Shown here: positions 24,106 through 36,800 of the stretch, piece after piece
Layout: each line of letters opens with the position of its first letter
How positions within the stretch are numbered: position 1 is the stretch's first letter
Notes under the pieces: model-generated
Database searches by the model: none
What the model saw: only the letters and a program-made list of their open reading frames with translations
What the model was told of the DNA's origin: nothing
Made by a program: the position numbers and the translations under genes
Assembly (NCBI GenBank): GCA_003344405.1
Contig: NOWV01000016.1
Location: 620,001-684,000, forward strand
Length of the DNA stretch: 64,000 bases
DNA from: Trichoplax sp. H2
Lineage: Eukaryota; Placozoa; Uniplacotomia; Trichoplacea
Direction of reading: 5' to 3'

Positions 24106-27100
24106 CTAGTGATATCGGCCAGAACCAATAGCAAAGCTAGTAGATCCTTTCTCACAACATAACTCAAATGAAGCCAAGCAGATAAGGAGCTCAAATAAGC
24201 CAACTGCAATAGTAGCAGCGTTAATCAATAGCAGATCGTGTTTCATAACGCAATCGCTTGAATTACCAATAAAAGCAATTAAGTCGACATACAAGTAGTA
24301 GGAACCTAATGACACCGCAGCGGCTGAAATGACGATTGTTACCGAAATACAAATCCAGTGTATGATTGTCTGGTAAGAATGAAATTATTCATTAATATAA
24401 AGTAAATATCTTGTTTAAACAAAAATGCATGCATTTCATTATCTAACAGTATTTGATATTCTAGTCCTCTTATATATTTTTAGAATATTGACGATAAATT
24501 TGATACCGAATGAACAAAATAGAAATCATAAGCTATCAAGTATTGTTAGGAAAATTACCAAGTATTTGTTGGCTGACTCACGAAGCAGCAAATGGGTTAT
24601 GTGGAAAATGCCTGCTAACAATGCCTAGATAAAAATATTGAAAAATTTCACAGATTAGCATGAATATCGATCAATCACAGCTATATCTTTTATCAATGAT
24701 ATCGAAAGAATGCGCCTTCTAATGCAATATGATCGTGAAATCTCAATATTTATAGTTTCGATTCTAAAAATTGTAATTTTATAAGGTACATCAAATTAAA
24801 AACTATCTAAGATCCATTTGCGTAGTAGATTGCTATTCTAGTTTGCGTTGCAATCTTTAATTTGACCATTCAGTGGTGCAATATACTGTAGACCTTCATT
24901 ATTAATCTACCATAAATTTAATTGCTAATTGCAATACCGATAACATTAAGCAGTTCGTGTTACGTCTTCTCTCCTTTATATATTGTATGTAACCTTTTGC
25001 GCGCACATACACGCACTATTACAAATAAATACAGTTATACGTATATACCACGAAACAGGGTTTCGAGGTGATTTTGTTAATATAATTCTATTGAGCTTTC
25101 ACTATAATAATTTCTCTTTATTATGCGTTTGGATTGATTTCTATACTAATTATTGTTTTGACATGTTTAGGTGTATATTTTTTATGTCTAGCGCAATGCG
25201 ATCCTAATATTTAACATATTTTCATGATAATGATGCACCCTATATATACGCTTTTGGATTGAAGTGACTGTTCTGAAGAAGTTGATTACGGAGAATTTAG
25301 TACGTGCTCTCATTTTTGGTCGTTTGATATAGTCGCTACAATAAAGTACTGCTGATATTAGTAAGAGGTTTTTGTGAATGTTCTTGAGAAATATTTATCG
25401 CATTTTTATTGGCAGTTCTCTCTCTATGTATTTATATATGTTATATACAATTTCCATGAGTGACAGTATATGACGTAATTTACTACAGTACTGTATAACT
25501 AGTTATTATTGAATAGTACTAACAAACTAGTGATCCGGACGGCAAATGTTTAATCTAGTACCTTATTAAATTCATATTTATTAATACTCACAAAGTCCTA
25601 TTGAAACCCTCATATTATGTTATTAGCCCAGCCTTAAAAACTAGTGTACACAACAATATAAAAGAATACTATACAACTATTGTATGTAGTCATACGTCAA
25701 GCACTGCATCGTCTATGCACGTAATAAACTATGATGTTGCTTGGCTCTATCATTAATTGTAATTTACACTTATTATCGAGACATATGCTTGTAATGCATG
25801 ATAGAAAAAAATTTTAAAGTAATTTAAAATAACAAATGGAATGATGTAAATTCGAGGTAAATAAATATCCAAAGTTCGTATTACTATGTAAAAAGGGTGA
25901 CGACACGTAAGATAAAAAATATTAGTTTCAGAATTTAACATTTTCAGTAATTATAATCAAAGGCAGTATCATTATTCTATTTCAACCATGGAACAGTTTT
26001 ATAAAGTAGAATTGCGTATTTATAAAAAAAATGTTAAATGAAGAAAGTTCAACATCAAATCAGGCGCTTTACACGTACCCATTAATAAATAACTAATACT
26101 ACGAATTCTAATCACTTTTGCAAATATGCTTTTGAAGAGATCGGCAGAAAATGATCTGCTACTTTTAATGCATTTCTTATAATTTATTAAGTAACTCTTT
26201 CGCATTATCCATTATTACTGCTAGAAAATTTTTCCTTCTCGAATAAATAGACATGACCCTGAGTAGTTGTTACGAGTATTTTACCAATTTTAAAATTTTG
26301 ATGTCATGCACTATGCATTCATTGAAAGTAGGTACGTATAGTTTCATTAGTCCATTAGATTCTTATGCATATTACTGTCTCATGATTCAATCGTCTTTCA
26401 ATTTTCAGGCTTTGATAAAATCATGCAGTCGTACTATGAATAGAGATGATATCTTTACCGAAAATCATTGTATATATTAAATACTGATTTAAAGTTGAGC
26501 ATAAATATAACATAATATCGCTAAATATACTCTATGAACGATAGAATGCTGAGAAAGTGATGACGCATGACGTCTAGCGAAGGCTATTAATTCTATAATA
26601 TGTATATGCGCCCATAGAGTCGAATGGTATATCGAGAGACAATTTCTTTCTTAAAGAAGAGCGTAAAATCTCGAGCTACCTTACATGATGTTTACAATAA
26701 CATTGACCGTTTTTACTGAAATCAGGTCTCATGAAAATACAGCTAGTAGTGGTAATTAAAAAAAAAATTGAAAGTTTCTATCATATAACACCGCTTTACA
26801 GAGTCGGTGTTTAACCGCAAGAAGAAAAGTAAAAAAAGCCAGTCAAGAAGCTTGTAAAATGAACAATACACTATCGCCTTGTTACATCTCCAGTAGTAAA
26901 GTTTAAAATGTGAGATTAATATTATTTCCGTTAGGGTTGATCAGTGTTTCATGCTTATATCATCAGTGAAAACATCAAGTTATTACCCAATCTTCAGTGC
27001 AATGAAAAATGTTGCAACTATGATCAGTTATCACAACGGCTTTTTAAGAATCTATCGTTCCAAGGAACGCGGTAGATAAGTGAACATATAGGTATGGACA

Positions 27101-28089
27101 AGTAGCCAAAGGACATGCATAAGTGAAATTATAATTAATTATGACCATAAACTAACATTCGTAAATCATTGCTGTTTATCGAGAAAGGGCTGTACGATTT
27201 TGAATATGGACATGGAAATACTGTAGATGGTGTATTACGCCAAGTAAGCATTGTCGTAGTTGACAATCGAAATAATAACACCTCTCAAATTGCAATCGCA
27301 AAAGAACACATCAATCAACGTGGATATCTATGCGATACTATAATCTAATAACAGAAAGAACAGAAATAAAATGGTAAATTAAAGGATAGATTTATCTTTT
27401 CCCATATCTAATTCGGCACGGTTGCATGTATAGCAGTATTCAATGAGTCGTATCCGTTTATTTCACTATTAGAATGCAGTTGACAAAAAGTACGACATCA
27501 GTACAGTAATTTGATAATGAATTTATCCTTTTAAGCATTAATGTAAAGCAACTAGCCGTCAAAATAGCTCACTACGTTTAGGATAAATCAACATGGATGA
27601 GTATGTGTTTTTTTAATTTAAGTAATGAGTCGATACTTTTCAGATTGATATAATACCAAAGGTTGAATAAACGGATTAATGGCTGAATGTTTAATTAACG
27701 GAAGGGTAGTTTTATAACAAATTAACATATGCCGATGGCTAAAATGCCATTTCGCCATGCTTTCTTTTTTATTTCTTCAATTCTCAGTAAATTGACTCAA
27801 GGCATCAATCTATTTTATCTACTCTCGACTCTCGACTACCCAAACTGTCAAAATAGCAAGAAGCTGCAAACTTTCCATCTCATGAATCAATCATCTATGC
27901 GATATTACATACCGAACCAGCCAGTGCCATTGGAGCGGCTATCACACCTATTTGAAAGATGTCGATGAAGGGCTTACTGGTACATGATGAATTAACAAAT
28001 TGACTACGGAGCATGATACCCAAACAGCCAGCGACACCAGCGAAAGCAGCTGCCACGATATGATACAGACTTAAAGCGTAACTAGCCAT
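24106..28089 (-). CDS. Four-helix membrane protein, MS4A/CD20-like (tentative)
   Basis: Three exons joined at codon boundaries: 28089-27913, 24624-24559 and 24369-24106, giving 168 residues. Predicted helices: YHIVAAAFAGVAGCLGIML; a second spanning the exon 1-2 junction (IAAPMALAGS then ALLAGIFHITHLLL); IIHWICISVTIVISAAAVSL; and LLINAATIAVGLFELLICLA. Short loops, a cysteine-containing extracellular loop between helices 3 and 4, and the GIFHIT...NKYL spacing after helix 2 resemble the MS4A/CD20-like tetraspan fold. The last two exons are firm; linking the 28-kb exon across a 3.3-kb intron rests on phase and helix count. Alternatively that exon begins a separate two-helix TMEM42-like gene. Confidence 0.5.
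27184..27348 (+). CDS. Unrecognised terminal exon candidate, antisense within an intron
   Basis: After a branch-site-like CTAAC and an AG at 27183, 54 codons are open to TAA. They read KGLYDFEYGHGNTVDGVLRQ, then VSIVVVDNRNNNTSQ and AKEHINQRGYLCDT. The composition is strikingly protein-like, but no ATG or upstream exon was found. A donor (GTAAGC) after GVLRQ could end the exon earlier. It could be the last exon of an unresolved gene or a decayed gene fragment in the intron of the MS4A-like gene. Confidence 0.3.
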   Translation, partial: KGLYDFEYGHGNTVDGVLRQVSIVVVDNRNNNTSQIAIAKEHINQRGYLCDTII

Positions 28090-28839
28090 TTTTCCTAACA
28101 GTTAAGTTGCTTCTTTTTTTCTACCCGTTATTTCATAGGAATCCAACAACAGGCAATGCTTCAATAAATGACGAAATTAGTATAAGCTGGATGATATGCA
28201 GTAGTTATAGATTCTCTATTCTACCGTCATAAATAGAATATTGATTTATGACGCCACAATACAGTATAACAATGGTTGCTAGTGAATTTGCAGCTAATAC
28301 AGTCTAAACCAGATGATTGATAACTTTATCCATTTCAGGTAATTAATTCCACCCAGGCTTAATGCAATATTTTGAAGTCGTTAGAAAAATTTAATACAAT
28401 CAATTAGTCAGTTTGGTTGGGAATCAGCGCATTTTACCTGTCTTGAGCTTTGTTGTGTCAATGTACCGGTTAATTTAATTAACCCTAATAACGGTAGAGT
28501 AAGTTACTCGCGAGACGCTAAACACAATAACTCAGGGCTCCCTATAGTTATACTGTACACTGTACTGAGGGTGTCTTAGTCTCGGCGATTGAAATTCTAT
28601 CAAGTTCTAATTTGAAGTCCTTATTAGATAAAGTTGGCATCATTTGATTGGAAATAAGATGCTTTATGCGACTATGTAATTGAAATTGACATAAAGTGTC
28701 TTCAAGCTACTAATATTAGTACTTAAAGCCAAAAGTACTTCTATAAATTGTGGCCTTTTTCTACAGTACATTGTAAGAAAGACTACGTACTGTACACTGT
28801 ACATACAGTGCAGTACTAAAAAAACGAGAGAACTGAACA

Positions 28840-29221
28840 ATGGAGGCTAAATCAAAGTAGCTATTACAAACAGACTTGAAGATTTGCGGTAAACAGAACT
28901 ACAAACTTTATTTACTTCCCTAGGCTACTCAAAATAACTACGTGACTACACGAGCTGTATAGTGTATACAGTACTATTTGTATATACATATGCATACGTA
29001 ACATATATAGAGAGAGAGAGAGAGACATATATAATGGAGGCTAAATCAAAGTAGCTACTACAGCTTTGAAGATTTACGGTAAACAGAACTACAAACTTTA
29101 TTTACTTCCCTAGGCTACTCAAAATAACTACGTGACTACACGAGCTGTATAGTGTATACAGTACTATTTGTATATACATATACATACGTAACATATATAT
29201 AGGGAGAGAGACATAGACATA
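28840..29221. repeat. Tandem duplication, about 193-bp unit, two copies
   Basis: Copies begin AATGGAGGCTAAATCAAAGT at 28840 and 29033. They share the whole unit through CTACACGAGCTGTATAGTGTA and a terminal GAGAGA microsatellite, differing by a small deletion after the start and in microsatellite length. High identity points to a recent duplication. Confidence 0.85.
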
Positions 29222-29320
29222 TATGTTATATGTACATACTGTATACACATATACATATATGATATACATATATGTCATATGACAATATATAGTAATATAT
29301 ATATACTGTACTGTATACTG
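29211..29320. repeat. TA/CATATATG palindromic microsatellite
   Basis: Alternating purine-pyrimidine sequence with many CATATATG, GTATAC and ATATAT palindromes, ending in ACTGTACTGTATACTGTAC. A 96-codon frame on the minus strand simply reads the repeat. Confidence 0.75.
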
Positions 29321-30168
29321 TACAACCAACATTGCAGGATAGACCATAATTCTTCCAATCCTTTCAGCGTTCAACTGATGCAAGTCATTCATTGTATTTG
29401 ATTTATGAAGTAGAAAGGATCATGGATGACTACGATTTCGTCTCGACGGTCTCGTGCATACTATGCACGAGTATTTTACAACTGGCAATACTCGTATACT
29501 GTACAGCGTAGAATCATCAATGACTGCGATTTATATCGTACATATGCAAACACGTGCATCATATAGATGCGTATAACTTGACTAAGACCTTTTACTCTGC
29601 TCAATCAAGGCCCAATACAGTAATATAGTCATTTCCAATTTGCTGCACAATATGATGCTTTCAATCACATCAAATTTCTAATGCTTCTTTACACTATGGA
29701 AAGGTAAGAATGATTCAAAGCTGAATTCAGACTTATCTACAATAGCAATAAGAAAATTGGATCAGCATATTTATTATGATAATGATAAGGTACAAGGTAT
29801 GTAAACACAATCAGCATGCATAGCAAATCATGCACGAGTAGTGGGTAAGAAATTGAATCTCAAATTTTTATCACAACTTTCCAATCATTACAAGGAAATC
29901 ATATACGTAGCATTTCAGCATACTGTATAACGATTAAACTAAGTCATAACGCACAGTACGTAAATGACTGATTCAATATCCTAGGGTGGCTATAACCAGA
30001 GAGCAGAGCCTTTTTTAAATAGCTTCGGATAAAAGAGATCAGAGAAGCACAATACATTCTTACGTGAGACTTGATAAAACATGCAAGTAAACGGACCTAA
30101 AGAGGTGTAAAATAGAGATAGATAATTGTATTTCTGCATTACTTAAAATAGTGTCTCTATATATTAGT

Positions 30169-31329
30169 TCACTCTTTTGGAACTTCAATGCCTGGAGGAT
30201 AGAAGAACTTCTGGTGTTCCAATGGTGCGATAAAGGCTACCGTTTGCTTATCATAAACCTCCATCATCGGGAATGCCGTCAATTTATTCTCCTACAAGAT
30301 ACATAGTTATAAACCAGTAATGGAAAATTTATTTCAAGAGGTATCCCATAAACAGTATGAACAATATGAGCTATAAAAACTGACTATGATCACCTATGAT
30401 CAAAGGAGTTCGTATCAGTGCGATAACATGATACTACATACGTAGCGGAATACTTTTCAATACATACTCCTACAGTAAGTTCATTTGTGCGATCAGATGT
30501 AATCTAATCTACAGTACAGTAATCTATTAACCTTTCTGAAGATAGGTCAACTATGCAATAAATACATATACCTATCGTAAAACTAGGTAGTTAATTGATC
30601 TATGTGAATATGTTAGTATCAGTTTGCTCACTATTAATCGCACATTGCATCAATGGAAGCTTTTGGCTAGCAAAGTGATTTAGCATGTGCAATACACTAG
30701 TTGAACGTATGCAAAGTTACACAAGACATCCATTTAACAGGATTTGTAAGGTACCTTACCTGAATGTATTTGCCCAATTTAGGGTATACTCTGATTACTG
30801 ATATTAATATAGACACAATTCCTTTAAATGGAAAATAACAAAACACCGCTTGTGTAACTGCCGGAAGCTCATATTGTTTAAACCCTGCTTGCAAATATCT
30901 CTGCTTGACACTAGCGTCGATGGGAGAACCATTTTCACCTACAACAGCTGCAACGACCGATCGGCAATTTTCCTCTTTGACCTAAAACATACGCAGAATA
31001 CAGTATCCGGTAAGGCGCAGAGCCGTCTCTTCAATTAACTAGACAATAATGTATAATAAGGTTCAAACCGTATTCGGATCGTCATAATAGATGCCTAGTG
31101 TAGATCCATCCGAGCTGGGAAGCAATTTCCTAGCTTCATCAAAGATCGTGCCAACATTACGATATGCTCCAACATGAACTTTGTAAAAAACACTCAGTTG
31201 GTTGCAGATATAGGGCGGTTTAGCAGTCCTCAGGACAATCGGGTAAAGTAAACCGTTATAGATGAGGTAAAGGAAACCTGCAACCAAAAGTGTTACAGCC
31301 AAGTAAGCTAAGCATCCACATTCAACCAT
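30169..31329 (-). CDS. TEX264-like ER membrane protein B
   Basis: Exons 31329-31069, 30981-30760 and 30291-30169 join at codon boundaries into 201 residues, the same length and the same intron positions and phases as TEX264-like A. The N-terminal anchor is LAYLAVTLLVAGFLYLIYNG. The GyrI-like domain has FYKVHVGAYRNVGTIFDEA, LGIYYDDPNT, ENCRSVVAAVVGENG, ISVIRVYPKLGKYIQ and a C-terminal FFYPPGIEVPKE. As in copy A there is no C-terminal tail with an LC3-interacting motif. The two paralogues point toward each other with the MS4A-like gene between them. The donor after exon 1 is GTTTGA, weaker than consensus. Confidence 0.87.
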
Positions 31330-31679
31330 GTCTCTTTACTTGCTGTCAGCAACTGCAGCTCTTACTCCGAGATCAAGCTATTTATTTGTTTTCAAATACT
31401 GTGCTGTATAAGCACACTATATGTATGTTCTATATGTTAAGACTCCTTGACTGCCGATAGTGTTTTCATACACAATACTATAATATGCACATTAAAATTG
31501 CATTTCCATGTAACAGATGGACAGTCCATCGTGACGATAGTATGACTCACGCAGCATGCAAGACTGGTCTTGTTCGCGTTTTCGCGGTGGCGGGCAAATT
31601 GTACACCAATCACGGCACAGTATTCAAATTCCTCACTATTGTGATGATTGCCGATGCCTCTTGACTACAACACTACAGT

Positions 31680-32540
31680 CATTCTAGCCGCTCTTCAAAT
31701 TCATCAGGCTCCGACTGAAAAGTGTATTAGCTTGTTATTAGTCATGGACTTCAAAGTACTTTGGAAGGTATTTTGAAAAGTCCATGGCGGATCAACCACT
31801 TTGGAAAGGTTGATATGATACAAAACTTTAGTTTCAATACAATCGTTCAAGCCATGGAGCACTAAAAGTATCCCAGTCTGCTACGCAGCAATAGTGATCC
31901 AAGGTACTTTTAAGCATACAAAGTTGTCACTAAAAACACGACAGTAGTTTGCCTATCAGCTCGTGACGATTCACTTCCTATCGATGTTAGCTGCTGCTCA
32001 GATTCATCAGGCTCCGTCTGGAAAGCGTACTAGAAGTATACTAGATCACTATTAGCCATGGACTTTAAAATACCTTGCAAGGTATTTTGAAAAGTCCATG
32101 GCGGATCAACCACATTGGAAAGGTTGATATGATACAAAACTTTAGTTTCAATACAGTTCAAATCATGGAGCTCTCAAAAGTATCCCAGTCTGATACGCAC
32201 CAATATTGATCCAAGGTACTTTTAAGCATACAAAGTGGTCACTAATAACACGACAGTAGTCTGCCTACCAGCTCGTGACGATTCACTTCCTATCGATGTT
32301 AGCCGCTGCTCAAATTCATTAGGCTCCGTCTGGAAAGTGTACTAGATCACTATTAGCCATGGACCTCAAAATACCTTGCAAGGTATTTTGAAAAGTCCAT
32401 GGCGGATCAACAACGTTCGAAAGGTATCATACAAAACTTTAGTTCCAATACAGTCGTTCAAATCATAGAGAACTAAATAGTATCCCAGTCTGATACGCAC
32501 CAATAGTGATCCAAGGTAGTTTTACGCATACAAAGTTGTC
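31680..32540. repeat. Three tandem copies of a ~300-bp unit with a foldback
   Basis: Copies start near 31680, 31980 and 32290 and share CAAATTCAT(C/T)AGGCTCCG, the CCATGGACTT foldback, GGCGGATCAAC, TACAAAACTTTAGTT and AAGTATCCCAGTCTG. The foldback in copy 2 (32056-32102) pairs CCATGGACTTT and AAAATACCTTG with their complements and has almost no loop. It is less perfect in copies 1 and 3. No coding frame is shared by the copies. Confidence 0.85.
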
Positions 32541-33866
32541 ACTGGCTCATAGAAATGGCGATTGCAATAACAAAATTAATAATTTATTTTTGTTTTCCTC
32601 CAACTTTTTAACCTGCGTACATTCATTACATGAATTCTATGTACATTAAAATGACCACTAAATTTTGAGTTGTTGCTGTAACAATTTCATACAACAGTTT
32701 TCACATTTCGTCAAATTGATGAAAATTATATTGCAAACAAATGCAGTCAATCGATAGGATACACAGCTGCGACTGTCTGAGAGTTATAAGATGTCACCGG
32801 CGACTGAGTAACTATTCTAGTAGAGAAGGCAAATTTTCAGTCACAACGACGTAATCCGAATATCATAAATAGTCTACCACATAATTAATATTATTAGCAT
32901 AATCATAATGATTAATAAATTAATGACAGATCATTAAGAAAGTTGAGAATCACGTAAATATAGTTGTAGGCGATGATACAGTGATGACGAGATTCCAGAA
33001 TTTCTAGAGTATGCTGTACAAGTGTAGTGTACATGCCATACTGCAGCATTGACAGAAACAATTGAACTAACACTTAATTTATGAAAGGAGAAAGTGAAAG
33101 ACGAGATAGAATTTATCTCTTCAAATTAGACGAAAATCGAAAATCATCTATCAATGACTGGGATTTTTGAGTAGCAATCTGATAATGGGTGATAAAAACA
33201 AACAAATAGGCTTTAACATTCGAGAATGCCAATACAGGCGTTCGTTACAAATAGCAATATGATCAGTTTAAGGGCTATCCAATGATACGCCTAGATACAG
33301 TACGCTAATACTGGCAATCATCTGTAATATTGACTAAACTGGTAATATAAAGCAAGCCTGTGATAATCGATTGGCAGCTAAATGTACAATTCTATTTTTA
33401 AAGTTGCCAGCACCACGCGTACAATATACTCTAGGTTATCGTAATAATTTGAATAAGGGTGGCTATAGAATTTGTAGCAAACGTCTACACAACCACATCC
33501 ACATACACATGTATAGGCCAGTAATTACTATGCATCAAATGCGGCAATCTATGTTTTACTTGATTCTGTTTTGAAGTAGTACAGTAAGTATCCTGCTGGA
33601 AAAAATGAACCACCCCTTGTTTTTAAGCCTAATTCCTAGTGATTAGTCTATATCCATAATTCTATACAGTATCCCATAAATGCTTATAGGATTAAATGAC
33701 AGCAAATACTAAGAATGATTAATGTCCAATTATATACGATCGTAGGACAGTTCTACATATGCATACACATAGGCTTTGATAAAATGAAATAATATAATAT
33801 CACGCGTGGTCCAACTAGAAAATATATATTACTCGATGATCTACCAGAAAGTCCTTGAATAAGTTC
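32541..33866. other. Intergenic, no gene seen
   Basis: 1.3 kb between the triple repeat and the 3' end of GFI1. A 67-codon frame at 33371-33574 is not protein-like. I see no other structure. Confidence 0.5.
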
Positions 33867-36800
33867 TTAACGCTGACTTTGATGAGTATGCATGTGTCTT
33901 CGAAGATCGACTTTACGTGGAAAAGCACGGCTACAAATTTCACATGAGAATGGCTTAAATCCTGTATGCTTGCGGCTATGAGTAATTAAATTCGACGATT
34001 GACTAAATGCTTTACCACACAATGTACATTTGTGAGGTTTTTCACCAGTATGAATATAGGTATGCTTTTTCATATCGGATTTTTGATGAAATCTTTTGCC
34101 ACAATATTGACAAGCAAAGGGTCTTGTATTGGTATGGATTAACATATGAGTAGATAGTGTCGATGATCGTTTAAAAATCTTAAAACAAGTCTTACATTCA
34201 TAAGACTTAATATTCGTATGCACTGCCTTATGTTGCTCTAAACTAACTCGATGTCCAAAGGTTTTTCCACAGGCGTCACATTCGAACGGTCTAACACCCT
34301 AGAATGAATTGGATTATATGAAACGAAATGACAGTTAATGATCGTATACGCATATTAGAGCTTAAAAATTTCATTTCTTAGCAATTTTTCAACGTAACTC
34401 TTAACATAGATAATCGAAAATGATACAACACTATATATAAAGTAGAATACATAGCATGAAATAGTATGATACCAACACTAGGCTAAACTGAATCATCCTA
34501 GCTTAACATTCTTTTACATCCGTATAATACTACTTACAGCATGAGAGCGCCGAACATGAATTTCCAATCCATGTGCCGTATTGAAACCTTTCTTGCAAGT
34601 AAAACACTCGAACGTTTCACACGAAACCTTTCCATTACTTATGGAATCACAATTATCTTCCACATCTAAATCTTCGCTATTTTTCGATTCGTGGTCAATG
34701 AGTCGTGTCTTGCCTAATTTATCTTGATTATCCTCGATACCTTTTGTTGATGTAATTTCTCGGTTTCTATCTGTATTACGATAAATTCCTTTAGGAAATT
34801 GATTTAAATTCAATGAATTGAGCGATTTGTTGTATAAATTATTGGCTGCAGTCACAGCAGCCGCCGTTGTATAATTGCTGATAGCATCTTTACGCCAGCA
34901 CATATGTGGTGCTTGATAAGGCCAATAGCACGACGGAAAGGGAGGTGCTTGCCCACCGAATAAATATGGATGGCGAAAATTGACGTAGGACAGTGGTGAT
35001 ATTTGAGAAACTTGATGTGTCATATTAGGATAATAGACTTCAGGATAAGTAGCTTTAGGTACAGCGATATCCAAACGATTGTTTGATCCTAAAATTCAAA
35101 AGGAACAATTAAACACACTTTGTGAGTATTATTCGCTTGCGTCTATTTAGAAAACTGAGCTCAATAAATGCGAAACACTTTTATACTATAATACAATAAA
35201 ACAGTTTTAGCTCATTCAAGAAATAATTTGCATCGTATAGGAAAATCTCATCATTAAAAAACTGTTAAGCTTGGAGTAGATCTCTTGAATTATAGTTCTC
35301 TATCTTAGATCACTTATTCAAATAATATAAAGATGAAACATATTATTACGGTGAAATTAAGCGGCTCACGAATATTTCAGTATGATAATACGCATAATAC
35401 GACATTTCTATAATCGAAAGTTATATTCCATCCTATTTTATTAAGAATAGACTATTGCAAAAATAAAAATAAAGCAGATCTCCATCATAATTAAAATAAG
35501 TCAAGTAAAGCGAAACTCATGCCATAATAAATAATATGATAACCCTGGAATCGTCATTACATGTAGCCATGAATCAATGTCCCAAAATCACTGCTAAGGA
35601 GCTATAAGGTATGATAGACTAAGTTAAGTTAAAATCTGAGCTCTTTTACGGTAAAAAAAAGGGTAAAAAACCGATAGAAATAAAATAATATTTAAAAACT
35701 TTGAATCAGACTAATGTAACAGCAATAGCGAAATCTTCTCTTAAAACAGCCGTAAGTAAATTTATTTTAAATAATAATTATTATAATCAATATACCTTAA
35801 CGGAATTGTTAAATGATTTATTCAACTATGTCGTGAAATTTATATTTTCAGGTACAGCCATAACAGTCAAGGATAGTGAACTGGAATGTAGTCTAAACGC
35901 GTACTATGTAAAGCAGATATTTATATAGGAAAAATTCCTATTTATCAAGCGTCCTTACAAAAAGTCAACGTATGTATTTCCGCATTCTGCAAGAAGTTGA
36001 TTGGGAAATGAAATATTGATTGTATTGTAAAGCAATCATTATCATAAAAAAATTCTACGTCGAAAGTATTACTAACCTATTATAGTGTATCACGATATTA
36101 TCAATAGAATTATAAATTTAAAATTATTATTGACAATCAGTTGTGAGAAAAATTTGCACATGGACGTGCAATCAATGGGATATGATAAAGGATAGAATAA
36201 AATAACGATAATAACCTTTCTCAAGAGGGATTATAATTATTAATGAGATTTTATGTCTTAATGAATAAATCAAGAGTCAATATTGATGACTACTTATTAA
36301 TATAATTAAAATATTGGCCGTTGTCTTGTGTATCATCATTTTCTCCAATTGAAAATTATAGAAAGTAAAAGTATAAAAAGTAATAAATGCATTATTATAA
36401 AATGTACTGTTCAAATCTCATCATCAGTATTATAGAAAATCATTTATATAGAAAAATAAAAGAGTTAATGATCGAACGGATACAAATTATGCTATGTAAT
36501 TTTCTTTTTTAGTCGATTTTAATCACTCAGCATAGTCATTACGATCAGAATCAATAGGCAAAGAAACATAATTAACAGTTTTTGTGCCATTTCCGTTAGG
36601 AATTATTTTGGAAACGCTATTTAAATTACTTCCTTAAACGTTAGCTAGATAATTTCAAGGCTATAAGCTATTTTAATCCTTAGTAGTAATCATTTAAGTC
36701 ATATCGTGTATTGCTCAAAACTGCGCATATTAATGGAAGAGAATACTATGATGCTGAAACAAAATATGGCTAAGGACTATATTATAGGTTATAACTCAGT

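Larger units (their letters stand above)
28090..30168. other. Intergenic, repeat-bearing
   Basis: Upstream of the MS4A-like start and downstream of TEX264-like B. It holds GTAC palindromes near 28550 and 28785-28815, the duplication at 28840-29221 and the TA/CATATG-rich block at 29211-29320. The remainder, 29330-30168, shows nothing that I can support. Confidence 0.5.

Noticed and set aside
27913-28089. V-ATPase proteolipid or TMEM42 first exon
   Set aside because: No proteolipid glutamate motif, and no downstream TMEM42-like exon was found. Phase and helix count fit the MS4A-like exons better, though TMEM42 is not excluded.
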